Positions 42,679 to 51,905 of a stretch of DNA of 64,000 bases are shown in pieces; position 1 is the stretch's first letter, and the number at the start of each line of letters is the position of its first letter. The stretch comes from Algoriphagus marinus (lineage in GTDB: Bacteria; Bacteroidota; Bacteroidia; Cytophagales; Cyclobacteriaceae). The notes beneath the pieces are model-generated. The model saw only the letters and a program-made list of their open reading frames with translations, did not search any database and was not told the DNA's origin. The translations under genes and the position numbers were made by a program. Where the stretch lies: NCBI RefSeq assembly GCF_001936475.1, contig NZ_MSPQ01000009.1, positions 1 through 64,000 of the forward strand. The letters run 5' to 3'.

Positions 42679-45411
42679 GTGCAGAATCTAAGGCTCTTTT
42701 TATTTTCCTTTTTTGGGCTAATACTCCTCACGCATTTTGCGAACGCACAAGACCCTGTCAAGCCGAGAAGGGAGCGCCCAATTACTTTTCCAGACACTCT
42801 GGTCTCACAACCAACACAAAGGGGGCTTCAGGATACGCTTTCCATTCCTGCTGATACTCTTTCGATATCTGACTCGACAAAAATTGTGCCTAGGAATGGC
42901 ATAGAATCAGATATTACCTATTTCGCTGAAGATTCAATAGTTGCAGATTTCCCAAACAACAAACTTATTCTATATAAAGAGGCTTGGTTTGAATATGGAG
43001 ATATGCGATTGGACGCGGATTATATTTTGATTGACTGGGAAAAATCCGAAATCTACGCCAGCGGGCAAGCTGATAGCCTTGGAAATATCTCCGGAAACCC
43101 CTTTTTCAAACAAGGAGGTACTGAGTACGAAGTTCGCAAGGAAATGCGCTACAATTTCAAAACTCAAAAAGCGATCATCAAAGATGTCGTCACAGAACAG
43201 CAGGACGGAATACTACGTGGCGAAACGATCAAAAAAACCGAAGATGGGAGTATATACCTTGATCATGGGTATTACACCACCTGTAAACTCACCAATCCAC
43301 ATTGGCATATCTCTTCCAATAAGATCAAGTCTATCCAGGGAAAACAAGTAGTATCAGGCCCATTTAACTTGTATTTCAATGGAATCCCTACTCCTTTGGG
43401 CTTGCCTTTTGGAATCATACCTGATACCCCAGAGGAAAAAGCTTCAGGAATAATCTTTCCTAGCTATGGCCAAGAGCAAAAGCGGGGTATTTTCCTAAGG
43501 GATTTTGGATATTACTTTGCGATCAATGATTACCTCCACACACGAATTGCAGGTGATATCTATTCCAATGGAGGCTGGGGAGTCAAATCACAAACGGTCT
43601 ATAAAAAGCGCTACCGCTACAGTGGATCAATGAATGTTGACTTTCAAAAATTCGTATCCCCTGAAACTGATCTAGAACCCGTTGATTACAACACATTCAG
43701 GATTGCTTGGTCACATAATCCAGAAAGCCGAGGAAACAGTAGATTCTCTGCTTCGGTAAATGCAGGTAGCACGAGTTATTTTAATAACATCATTAATCCG
43801 AACAGTTTCCAAAATAATGTCACTTCGGATCTCCAGTCTAACATCAACTACACCAAGACCTTCACGGGTACTCCATTTACCATGTCAGCCAGTATGAGAC
43901 ACTCTCAAAGTGTGCAAACTGGAGAAGTAAATTTGAGTTTACCCTCAATGAATGTGGCAATGAATAGACAGAGCCCTTTCAAAAATGTGAAATTTGAACC
44001 GCTTAAGACTTTCAATATTGCCTACACTTTTAACCTCCAAAACTCGATCACCAACAGAATTACACCCGATTTAGGAGTAGGAGGAGATCTTTCAGGGGCT
44101 CCACAGGCACCGGAACTGGTTCCTTTTACACCGGCAAACTTTAGCACTTTACTTCAAAATGCCAACAATGGCGCACAACACCGAATTCCGATCAGTTCAA
44201 ATTTTAGAGTCTTCAAACATTTTACTGCAACCGGATCCGTCAACATTACTGAGCTTTGGTATCTGCAGCGATTAAACTACTATTACAATCCAGCCCAAGA
44301 AAGGGTAGATAAAATTGTCGAGGACGGATTTAACAGAGTGACTTATTACAACAGCTCTTTTAATTTGAATACAAACGTTTATGGATTTTATAATTTCAAA
44401 AAGGGTAAAACACAGACCATCAGACAGCTTTTCACTCCTTCGGTAGGATTCAATTTCACGCCGGATTTTTCAGATCCCCGATTAGGTTATTATCAAGAAG
44501 TCCAAATCAATGAAGAAGGAGATACTCGCTTATTTTCAAGACAGCAAGGATTTATCTACAGCGGTGCTCCTCTTGGAGAATCCAGAGCGATGTCTTTCAA
44601 TCTGAGAAGTGTTTTGGAAGCAAAAGTCCTTTCTGAATCCGACTCCACTGAAGCTACTACCAAGAAAGTTCCGTTGATGGAGAGTATTGACTTCAATACC
44701 AGCTACAATTTCGCAGCAGACTCCTTTCAATTAGCCCCATTCTCTATCAGTGCACGAACAAGCTTCTTCGAAAGAAGAGTCTCAGTCAACCTAAGAAGCA
44801 CGATAGATCCCTACGCAGTAGCAACTTTCACCAATAGCAGCGGACAGGAAGTCACGCGATCAATCAATGAATTTGCATGGAAAAATGGACAGGGAATTGG
44901 AGCTATCCGAAATGCAAGCTTAAACCTCAATGCTTCGATCAACCCGAACAGCTCACAATCTCAGGGCGAAGTACGTGATGAATTGACCAATCAATTTTTG
45001 AATGAAGGAGGACGGATGAATCAATTTGTTGAAAGTGAAATCAATCGAATTGCCACTGACCCAAGTCAATACATTGATTGGAATGTGCCTTGGAATTTGA
45101 CTTTTGGTTATAATTTATCTTACAACAAACAACCAAGTGGCAACAAAAATGTGACCCAAACCATCAATATGAGCGGGGATGTGTCGATTTCCGAAAAATG
45201 GAAAATCAATTTCAATACTGGGTATGATGCCCAGACTAAGGAATTGACTCAAACCATGATCGGAATCGCCAGAGATCTACATTGCTGGCAAATGAACGTC
45301 AACTGGGTTCCTTTTGGCCGATTCACTTCTTACAATATTGATATTCGTGTCAAGTCAAGTATCCTTCAAGACCTAAAAGTATCTCGAAGAAGATCATTCT
45401 TTGATAATTAA
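42679..45411 (+). CDS. lptD: LPS-assembly outer-membrane protein LptD
   Basis: A 910-residue outer-membrane barrel that inserts lipopolysaccharide into the outer leaflet. A signal peptide ending FANAQ precedes an OstA-like periplasmic domain (about 60-230, KLILYKEAWFEYGDMRLDADYI in part) and a large beta-barrel domain (GYYFAINDYLHTRIAGDIYS onwards). The C-terminus ends RRRSFFDN. The start is GTG at 42679: a stop codon (TAG) lies three codons upstream in frame and no ATG comes before the signal peptide. The divergent amidase gene starts 61 bases away. Confidence 0.9.
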   Translation: MQNLRLFLFSFFGLILLTHFANAQDPVKPRRERPITFPDTLVSQPTQRGLQDTLSIPADTLSISDSTKIVPRNGIESDITYFAEDSIVADFPNNKLILYKEAWFEYGDMRLDADYILIDWEKSEIYASGQADSLGNISGNPFFKQGGTEYEVRKEMRYNFKTQKAIIKDVVTEQQDGILRGETIKKTEDGSIYLDHGYYTTCKLTNPHWHISSNKIKSIQGKQVVSGPFNLYFNGIPTPLGLPFGIIPDTPEEKASGIIFPSYGQEQKRGIFLRDFGYYFAINDYLHTRIAGDIYSNGGWGVKSQTVYKKRYRYSGSMNVDFQKFVSPETDLEPVDYNTFRIAWSHNPESRGNSRFSASVNAGSTSYFNNIINPNSFQNNVTSDLQSNINYTKTFTGTPFTMSASMRHSQSVQTGEVNLSLPSMNVAMNRQSPFKNVKFEPLKTFNIAYTFNLQNSITNRITPDLGVGGDLSGAPQAPELVPFTPANFSTLLQNANNGAQHRIPISSNFRVFKHFTATGSVNITELWYLQRLNYYYNPAQERVDKIVEDGFNRVTYYNSSFNLNTNVYGFYNFKKGKTQTIRQLFTPSVGFNFTPDFSDPRLGYYQEVQINEEGDTRLFSRQQGFIYSGAPLGESRAMSFNLRSVLEAKVLSESDSTEATTKKVPLMESIDFNTSYNFAADSFQLAPFSISARTSFFERRVSVNLRSTIDPYAVATFTNSSGQEVTRSINEFAWKNGQGIGAIRNASLNLNASINPNSSQSQGEVRDELTNQFLNEGGRMNQFVESEINRIATDPSQYIDWNVPWNLTFGYNLSYNKQPSGNKNVTQTINMSGDVSISEKWKINFNTGYDAQTKELTQTMIGIARDLHCWQMNVNWVPFGRFTSYNIDIRVKSSILQDLKVSRRRSFFDN

Positions 45412-45427
45412 TAGGTGGGTTATCTGT

Positions 45428-45470
45428 GATATTAGATGTCAGACTTATAGTAAATCATACATCTAATATC
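45428..45470. repeat. 12-bp inverted repeat between convergent genes
   Basis: GATATTAGATGT (45428-45439) and ACATCTAATATC (45459-45470) are perfect inverted repeats around a 19-base loop. They lie between the convergent lptD and arginine deiminase genes. No T-tract follows, so a terminator role is possible but not typical. Confidence 0.6.
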
Positions 45471-45486
45471 ATATATCTGAAAACGC

Positions 45487-46701
45487 TTAAACCCTGGACC
45501 TGCTTAGTGGCATCGTCATACATCTTGGCCCACCCAAGCCTCTAGAGAGTTCTGAAGAAGGGATTTCCAAAACCTCCACTCCCATTTGCCGAAGTGCTCG
45601 ATTCGTATGGATATTTCTATTATAAGAAATCACACGACGGGGTCCGATAGCAAAAACATTGGCTCCATCAAACCATTGCTCGCGCATCGCATAATCAGGG
45701 TTTCCGTCAGCGGTATGCAGAATTTCCAAATGAGGAATCTCCCGCTCTAGAATAGTCAGAAGAGATTCTTTTAAAACCTCCCGCTTGATGATCACTTTAT
45801 CCTCTCGGATTTCTTTTAAAGTATAGAGCGAAGTCTGCAAAACAGAATTCAGGGCATCTGGGTAAGTCAATGCCAAATTCTCATCCAGAATAGTAAAAAC
45901 AGTATCCAAATGCATGTATTGCCGCTTTTGAGGAAGATGCACCTCATAAACCCGCTCGACTGTTCCCTCACCAAGCAAGGCTTTGGCAGCATGATAAATA
46001 GCTTTCTCATCCGTGCGCTCCGAGTTACCGATAGCTACAGCCTTATTGGATAAAATAATTATATCTCCACCTTCTATGCTTGGAGGACTATGCATCCCTT
46101 CTGCAGGATAGAGCTTATTGATATTCTCTTTGAAATCGGGATGATTTTCAAAAATGGTACGAAGCAAATCCGCTTCCCGCTGACGACCTTCCATTTTCAT
46201 ACTTGAAAAAATAATTCCCCCAGGTGTTACCGCCATTGGATCTCGCTGGAAATATAAATTCGGACATGGGGAAATTGCAAAAGCATAATCCATCAATTCT
46301 CCCGGATTAAGATTGGGTATTTTTCGCTTCAACTCATGGATTTTCAATCCTCCTGTAAGAATTCCGGCACATTCAGCGGTAGAATATCGCTCCAAGATCG
46401 CCTCAGCCAAATGAGATAGTCCAGATCGACGGAGGGATTCCTGCATGAGTTTTAAGAGGATTTGCTCATCATAAAGCACACGAATCAACAATTCTCGAAG
46501 CTGATAAACCATAGCACCCGTAGAGGACTTGATTAAATTTGAAAAGGTATCATGCTCTTTCTGAAGGGCTTCCAAATAAGGCACATCATCAAAAAGCAAA
46601 AACTCCTTATTATACGGAGTCAGTCGGTCTATTTCCTTTCCAGGACGATGCATCAAAACTGCCTTGAGGGTTCCAAATTCTGAATTGAGTCTGAGATTCA
46701 T
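45487..46701 (-). CDS. arcA: arginine deiminase
   Basis: A 404-residue enzyme that hydrolyses arginine to citrulline and ammonia. The family motifs are FLLFDDVPY, YFQRDP, EGGDIII, HLDTVF and the nucleophilic Cys394 in GPRCMTMP. Length is normal. ArcB (ornithine carbamoyltransferase) and ArcC are not next to it, so this may serve arginine use or acid stress rather than the full ADI pathway. A 9-bp inverted repeat (46736-46758) lies just upstream and may be an operator. Confidence 0.95.
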   Translation of the reverse strand: MNLRLNSEFGTLKAVLMHRPGKEIDRLTPYNKEFLLFDDVPYLEALQKEHDTFSNLIKSSTGAMVYQLRELLIRVLYDEQILLKLMQESLRRSGLSHLAEAILERYSTAECAGILTGGLKIHELKRKIPNLNPGELMDYAFAISPCPNLYFQRDPMAVTPGGIIFSSMKMEGRQREADLLRTIFENHPDFKENINKLYPAEGMHSPPSIEGGDIIILSNKAVAIGNSERTDEKAIYHAAKALLGEGTVERVYEVHLPQKRQYMHLDTVFTILDENLALTYPDALNSVLQTSLYTLKEIREDKVIIKREVLKESLLTILEREIPHLEILHTADGNPDYAMREQWFDGANVFAIGPRRVISYNRNIHTNRALRQMGVEVLEIPSSELSRGLGGPRCMTMPLSRSRV

Positions 46702-47006
46702 TTGATTAAAGAATTTTCATGAGTTGAAACTATAAATTATCATTTTTTCAATGATAATACCAGATATCAAAAAAATTGATAGATGAATTTTAAATCAGAA
46801 TTCAGATTTAAAACCTACTTAATAATAGATCTTCGTTTATTTCTTAACTAAAATCATTTAAAAAGTAGACATTTTTATTTCTATTGGATCAAAATTTAAC
46901 CCGTGCGAAAGATTTCCAAAACAATCTTGACTTATCCTTTTTACCTACCTTACGTAAGAATTACAGGACTTATTAAAGCTCCCAATCACCCTTTGTTAAT
47001 CAATCC
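46702..47006. other. divergent intergenic region
   Basis: 305 bases, A+T-rich, between arginine deiminase and the DUF4197 gene; no ORF. It holds the inverted repeat ATTATCATT-TTTTC-AATGATAAT (46736-46758) and the near-palindrome AAATCAGAATTCAGATTT around 46793-46811. Both are possible regulator sites. Confidence 0.45.
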
Positions 47007-47735
47007 ATGTTCAAAAGAATCACTCAGGCCTTTTCTCTATCAATTTATCTTATCCTAACCAGTTGCGCGACAGTCACTCAAATTACAGATGGCATGTCCC
47101 AATCCATTCTAACTCCTTCTTCCACAGAAATCAACTCCGCGTTGAAGGAAGCTTTGGAACAAGCCACTGGAATCAGTACTGAACGGCTTCACCTGAAAGA
47201 TGGCTACCTAAGCAATCTGGATGTTAAAATCCTTTTTCCACCGGAAGCAAAACAGATCGAATCTACATTAAGATCTTTGGGGCTTGGATCCATGGTCGAT
47301 CAGGTAATCGTCAGTGTGAACCGAGCTGCGGAAGATGCTGCTATTGAAGCGAAACCGATTTTTGAAAGCGCTATAAAACAAATGAGTATTCAGGATGTCA
47401 AAAACATTCTTCTAGGTGAAAATAATGCAGCTACGCAGTATTTTGCCAAAACCACCAGCGATAGTCTCAACGCCAAATTCTCCCCAATAATCGAAACAAG
47501 CTTAAAAAAGGTAGACGCAACCAAATACTGGGAGGATGCGACTACCCGCTACAATAAGGTGCCTTTTGTAAAAAAGGTAAATACAGATTTAACGGGCTAT
47601 GTGACCCAAAAAGCAATAGATGGGCTTTTCATCGAAATCGCAAAAGAGGAATTAAAAATCCGGGAGCAAGTCAGTTCCAGAAAATCAGCCTTACTTCAAA
47701 AGGTGTTTGGCTATGCAGAAAAGGAGAAGAAGTAG
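47007..47735 (+). CDS. DUF4197 lipoprotein
   Basis: A 242-residue exported lipoprotein. The signal ends YLILTSCATV with the lipidated Cys near residue 19. The mature part has the DUF4197 pattern: INSALKEALEQATGISTERL, then KILFPPEAKQIESTLRSLG, AAEDAAIEAKPIFESAIKQM and ATTRYNKVPFVKKVNTDLTGYV. Family function is unknown. A strong terminator follows, so it is a separate unit. Confidence 0.9.
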   Translation: MFKRITQAFSLSIYLILTSCATVTQITDGMSQSILTPSSTEINSALKEALEQATGISTERLHLKDGYLSNLDVKILFPPEAKQIESTLRSLGLGSMVDQVIVSVNRAAEDAAIEAKPIFESAIKQMSIQDVKNILLGENNAATQYFAKTTSDSLNAKFSPIIETSLKKVDATKYWEDATTRYNKVPFVKKVNTDLTGYVTQKAIDGLFIEIAKEELKIREQVSSRKSALLQKVFGYAEKEKK

Positions 47736-47769
47736 AATCAATTAACCTAGTCAAACCAGTTGAACCAAA

Positions 47770-47794
47770 ACCGAGCCCTGCAGCTCGGTTTTTC
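47770..47794 (+). terminator. intrinsic terminator after the DUF4197 gene
   Basis: AACCGAGC (47770-47777) pairs with GCTCGGTT (47784-47791) in an eight-bp stem with loop CCTGCA, followed by T's. The same stem with a different loop recurs at 50042-50063. Confidence 0.85.
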
Positions 47795-47968
47795 TTTTAT
47801 TTGGCAACATTTAACCAAATCAACCCTAAACAAAACATCTTCAATTAGTCTCACTCACTAAAGCGAGCGGTTGAAATGGAGCATTGTTAAATTTTTCTTA
47901 GAAAATATTTTTTCCCTCAGCCTGTAACAAATAACCTGAATTCATTTCTAAGCTATAAAAACTTGAAA

Positions 47969-48802
47969 ATGAAAAAAGCTATTCTACTCCTTTACCTCTC
48001 CTTTATAATGCCATCTTTGGTGTCAGCGCAAAGTGCAATTGAAATCCAAACTTTGGGGACCGGCGAACCTATTCTATTCCTACCTGGATTTGCCACGCCT
48101 GGCGAAATCTGGGAAGAAACTTCTCTTCAACTACCTGACCACCAGTCTTTGTTAGTGACTTATGCGGGTTTTGGTGATGTGGCCCCAGTGGATTTCCCTT
48201 GGTATGAAAAAGTAAAAACTGACTTGATTCATTACATTTCCAGCGAAAATCTTCAAAACCTAACTCTTGTCGGGCATAGTATGGGAGGAAATCTTGCAAT
48301 TGATCTTGCAGCTGAATTTCCGGAACGGGTAAAAAAAGTCATGATTGTAGATGCCTTGGCATGCATGCGGGAAATGATGATGCCAGGAGTTCTTGCGGAG
48401 GCGCTAGGTTATGAAAGCCCTTATAATGACCAACTGCTCGCCATGGACAAAGCTGCTCAGAATTCTTATTTGTCTCAAATGAGTCAAGGAATGATTTCTG
48501 ATCCGGTCGATCAACAGCAAGTGCAACAATGGATGGAAATAGCAGATAGAAAAACTTTTGTCTATGGATATGTGGATCTATTGAAACTGGACAGTCGACC
48601 ACTTTTGCCTGAGATCAAAGTACCAGTAATGATTTTGGTGGCAGACCAACCCTTTGGATCGAAAGCTTTGATAAATATGGAAAAACAATACGAAGGATTG
48701 AAAAACAAAGAATTTGCACTTGCAAAAGAGAGTAAACATTACATTATGCTTGATCAGCCGGAGTGGTTTATGAGCCAGCTTAAATCCTTTTTATCCAAGT
48801 GA
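47969..48802 (+). CDS. exported alpha/beta-fold hydrolase
   Basis: A 277-residue alpha/beta hydrolase. Signal peptide MKKAILLLYLSFIMPSLVSA. The nucleophile Ser104 is in LVGHSMGGNLAIDLA, the acid is likely Asp in VMILVADQPFG, and the His is in ESKHYIMLDQP. No lid is obvious; the substrate may be an ester or lactone. I chose ATG 47969; the open frame begins two codons earlier at TTG. The sigma factor gene overlaps its stop (GTGA), so all three genes downstream are one operon. Confidence 0.88.
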   Translation: MKKAILLLYLSFIMPSLVSAQSAIEIQTLGTGEPILFLPGFATPGEIWEETSLQLPDHQSLLVTYAGFGDVAPVDFPWYEKVKTDLIHYISSENLQNLTLVGHSMGGNLAIDLAAEFPERVKKVMIVDALACMREMMMPGVLAEALGYESPYNDQLLAMDKAAQNSYLSQMSQGMISDPVDQQQVQQWMEIADRKTFVYGYVDLLKLDSRPLLPEIKVPVMILVADQPFGSKALINMEKQYEGLKNKEFALAKESKHYIMLDQPEWFMSQLKSFLSK

Positions 48803-49296
48803 TTAAAGATCAAAAAACATATTTTGGGCACCTTTACAAAGACTATTACCGAATGGTTTTCCAATTGTGTATGGGCTTCTTGAAAGGAGACAATGACCAA
48901 GCAGAAGATCTCACTCAGGAAGTGTTTATCCAAGTTTGGAACAACCTAGGGACGTTTCGACAAGATTCAACACCAAAAACCTGGATCTACCGAATCTCAG
49001 TAAACACTTGCCTAAACCACCTCAAAAAGGAAAAACTAAAGTCCGAAAAAATCAGCATGGCAATTCGAGAGCAGCCGGATACCGTAGAAATTTCTTCAAA
49101 TGAAACTGATCCAATCAAAGCTCTATACACTGCAATGGCTGCATTATCAGAAGTAGATCGATTGATTACAGGGATGCTATTAGAAGAAATACCAAATGCT
49201 GAGATCGCAAGCATACTCGGAATTAATGAAGGCAACCTTCGGGTGAAAATTCATAGAATAAAAATTAGACTCAAAAAACTCATTCCAAATGACTGA
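48799..49296 (+). CDS. ECF-type RNA polymerase sigma factor
   Basis: A 165-residue sigma-70 family protein with only regions 2 and 4. Region 2 has MVFQLCMGFL, then QAEDLTQEVFIQVWNNLGTF (core and -10 contacts). Region 4 is EIPNAEIASILGINEGNLRVKIHRI (partly quoted as EIASILGINEGNLRVK), an HTH for the -35. It starts at GTG 48799, overlapping the hydrolase stop. The next gene probably encodes its membrane partner. Its target promoters are unknown. Confidence 0.92.
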   Translation: MIKDQKTYFGHLYKDYYRMVFQLCMGFLKGDNDQAEDLTQEVFIQVWNNLGTFRQDSTPKTWIYRISVNTCLNHLKKEKLKSEKISMAIREQPDTVEISSNETDPIKALYTAMAALSEVDRLITGMLLEEIPNAEIASILGINEGNLRVKIHRIKIRLKKLIPND

Positions 49297-49879
49297 ACTA
49301 AATAAAAATTTAAAAGCTATCTGGCAAGACTTAGGCACTTCTATCGCTCCACCTACCAGCGCTCAAAATGTACTTCTAGAAGCCAAAAAACTTAACCAAA
49401 ACAGTATCAAATTCCAACGAGGCAACCTGATTGTTCTTGGTCTAAGCTTCCTAGTGATGTGTTATTTTCTGATCTTCTTTTTCAGTTTTCAAGATTTATT
49501 GAGTAAGATCGGAGTGGCTTTGATGTTGGGATTCTTTCTGTTTCGAATTGTTTTGGAAGCATACAGTATTGGACAGGCAAAAAGTGACAGAATCACCGAA
49601 CCTTCTTCCAACAACTTGGAAAAGGAGGAGAAATACCTATCGCTCCGCGTGAAAATTCATAGTACCTATACCTATCTCACACTTGGCGTATATACTTTGG
49701 GGTTTATTTTTTTACTCCCTGAGTTTGCTATTCACCTGAGTAGTTTTTGGATGGCCGCCATGGTTGTTTCTTATTTTGTCCCGGGAATCATTCTAACCTT
49801 AATAATTAGAAAAAATGTACAGAAAGAGCTCCATGAACTCCGAACGGTGGTGGAGCTGAAAAAGAGTTTAATGGATTGA
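49289..49879 (+). CDS. membrane protein, possible anti-sigma partner
   Basis: A 196-residue protein. Residues 1-45 are a soluble helical segment (LNKNLKAIWQDLGTSI); then four hydrophobic helices are visible, about 46-65, 70-88, 125-145 and 150-172. There is no zinc-binding H-x-x-x-C-x-x-C anti-sigma motif. The eight-base overlap with the sigma gene and the N-terminal cytoplasmic helix suggest that it holds the sigma factor at the membrane, which is inference. Confidence 0.75.
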   Translation: MTELNKNLKAIWQDLGTSIAPPTSAQNVLLEAKKLNQNSIKFQRGNLIVLGLSFLVMCYFLIFFFSFQDLLSKIGVALMLGFFLFRIVLEAYSIGQAKSDRITEPSSNNLEKEEKYLSLRVKIHSTYTYLTLGVYTLGFIFLLPEFAIHLSSFWMAAMVVSYFVPGIILTLIIRKNVQKELHELRTVVELKKSLMD

Positions 49880-50038
49880 TTGCTTTGCTTTTTCCTCGGG
49901 GAAAAACCAATTGAAATAGAAATTTAGTCTCGTTTGAGCTATTTCAACCAATCGCTCCTTCAAATCTGAAACACTTAGGAGTACAATCATTTGAATACTC
50001 AACTGAAAGAGATCAGGCATTATCTAGATTTTCCACAA

Positions 50039-50066
50039 AAAAACCGAGCCTCTCAGCTCGGTTTTT
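50039..50066. terminator. bidirectional terminator between convergent genes
   Basis: AAACCGAGC (50041-50049) pairs with GCTCGGTTT (50056-50064) around CTCTCA, with A's before and T's after. It can stop both the sigma operon and lysS, whose stop lies 25 bases beyond. The stem core is the same as at 47770. Confidence 0.85.
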
Positions 50067-50088
50067 CAATTTCTAAACGCTTCCAGTA

Positions 50089-51795
50089 TTAATCTACCAG
50101 CGACACTGTAACGGCATCACCTTCTTTAGTCACTTTTGCAACTCCTTTTCCGGTAAGGCCTTTCATAGCTACATCCCACTTCTTACCGCTAAGTCCTGCT
50201 TTTTCTTTCAAAGCTGGCAAAGCCACAGGAGATTCTACTTTCAAAAGTTCGAAGATTCCTTTCTCCTCCTCAGACATCTCGACCTGCTTTTTCTCAGGTC
50301 GCATTTGAGGGAAGAATAGCACTTCCTGAATGGTCGTTTTATTAGTCAATAGCATGGTCAATCGATCGATTCCAATTCCCAATCCGGATGTTGGCGGCAT
50401 CCCGTATTCCAGAGAACGCAAGAAATCTTCATCCATCGCCATGGCTTCATCATCTCCCCTAGCTGCCAATTTCAACTGATCTTCAAATCGCTCTCGCTGA
50501 TCGATCGGATCATTCAACTCGGTATAAGCATTTGCGATTTCTTTTCCATTTACAAATAATTCGAAACGCTCCACCAAACCAGGTTCTGTCCGATGCTTTT
50601 TCGCCAATGGCGTCATCTCAATCGGATAGTCTGTGATGTAAGTTGGCTGAATTAGGTTTGCTTCCACTTTTGCACCAAAGATCTCATCGATCAGCTTGCC
50701 TCTACCCATGGTGTCATCTACCTCTATCGCCAGCTGCATGCAAACTCCACGAAGTCCAGCCTCATCCAGTTCGCTAACATCAATGCCCGCATATTCCTTG
50801 ATGGAATCATACATGGTCAACCTTCGATAAGGACCTGCAAAATTGATGCGCTTATCCCCTACCGTAATTTCTGTTTTACCATGAATTTTTTCAGTCACTT
50901 GCTCGATCAATTCCTCCACCATTTCCATCATCCAGATGTAGTCCTTGTAGGCTACATAGATTTCCATGGAAGTGAATTCAGGATTGTGCGTACGGTCCAT
51001 GCCTTCATTTCGGAACATTTTCCCAAACTCATACACGCCGTCAAATCCACCAACGATCAGCCTTTTTAGATAAAGCTCATTCGCAATTCGCAAGAAAAGC
51101 GGCATATCCAAGGTATTGTGATGGGTCTCAAAAGGTCGAGCTGCTGCTCCACCATGAACTGCCTGCAAAATTGGAGTCTCCACTTCCAACCAGCCATGAT
51201 CGTCAAAGTAGCGACGCATTTGACTGATGATTTTGGAGCGGGTTACGAAGGTGTTTTTCACTTCAGGATTCACTGTCAAATCCACATATCGCTGACGATA
51301 ACGCATTTCAGGATCGGTAAATCCATCGTGGACATTCCCATCTTCATCTCGCTTGACAATCGGAAGCGGCTTCACCGACTTGGATAAAACAGTCATCTCC
51401 GTCACGTGAAGTGATATTTCACCTGTCTGAGTGGTGAAAATATAACCTTTCAAACCCAAGAAATCTCCGATTCCCAAGAGCTTTTTGAACACTGAATTAT
51501 AAAGCGTCTTATCTTCTCCCGGACAAATATCATCCCGGCGAATGTAAAACTGAAGTCTGCCGCTCGCATCCTGAATCTCTCCAAACGAAGCCGATCCCAT
51601 AATACGACGACTCATCAACCGACCAGCAATCTTGATGTCTTTGTAATCAGTTTTTCTGTTTTCGTAGTTGCGATGGATATCATCAGCAGTTACATTAACC
51701 GGAAAAGCAGCAGCAGGATAAGGGTTGATTCCTAACTTCATCAACTCTTCCCTGTCCTTCCGTCTTTCTAATTCCTGTTCGCTTAAAACTTGCAT
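50089..51795 (-). CDS. lysS: lysyl-tRNA synthetase (class II)
   Basis: A 568-residue class II enzyme that charges tRNA-Lys. The OB-fold anticodon domain is at about 55-165. Motif 1 is near KIISQMRRYFDDHGWLEVETP (in part), motif 2 is FRNEGMDRTHNPEFTSMEIY, and motif 3 is GLGIGIDRLTMLLT. After residue 505 there is an extra 60-residue tail (FELLKVESPVALPALKEKAG), a small domain common in this phylum. Alone on its strand. Confidence 0.96.
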   Translation of the reverse strand: MQVLSEQELERRKDREELMKLGINPYPAAAFPVNVTADDIHRNYENRKTDYKDIKIAGRLMSRRIMGSASFGEIQDASGRLQFYIRRDDICPGEDKTLYNSVFKKLLGIGDFLGLKGYIFTTQTGEISLHVTEMTVLSKSVKPLPIVKRDEDGNVHDGFTDPEMRYRQRYVDLTVNPEVKNTFVTRSKIISQMRRYFDDHGWLEVETPILQAVHGGAAARPFETHHNTLDMPLFLRIANELYLKRLIVGGFDGVYEFGKMFRNEGMDRTHNPEFTSMEIYVAYKDYIWMMEMVEELIEQVTEKIHGKTEITVGDKRINFAGPYRRLTMYDSIKEYAGIDVSELDEAGLRGVCMQLAIEVDDTMGRGKLIDEIFGAKVEANLIQPTYITDYPIEMTPLAKKHRTEPGLVERFELFVNGKEIANAYTELNDPIDQRERFEDQLKLAARGDDEAMAMDEDFLRSLEYGMPPTSGLGIGIDRLTMLLTNKTTIQEVLFFPQMRPEKKQVEMSEEEKGIFELLKVESPVALPALKEKAGLSGKKWDVAMKGLTGKGVAKVTKEGDAVTVSLVD

Positions 51796-51864
51796 GTCTC
51801 TTCTATTTTTTCAAAGGCCAAATGCCCCTAAGTTATTTTCGATTTAATTTTGCCCACTGACAAG

Positions 51865-51905
51865 TGCCTACTGCCCCCGATAGCTATCGGGGCTGCCTAC
51901 TGCCC
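51865..51905. repeat. 18-bp palindrome flanked by 12-bp direct repeats
   Basis: CCCCGATAGCTATCGGGG at 51875-51892 is a perfect palindrome. It is flanked by identical copies of TGCCTACTGCCC at 51865-51876 and 51894-51905. The second copy contains the stop codon (51897-51899) of the proline dehydrogenase gene. It resembles a small palindromic insertion; the CCCGA core recurs at 22393-22411. Confidence 0.7.

Noticed and set aside
42618..42797. 60-residue N-terminal extension of the amidase
   Set aside because: It overlaps the lptD start on the other strand and precedes a good signal peptide beginning at 42617.
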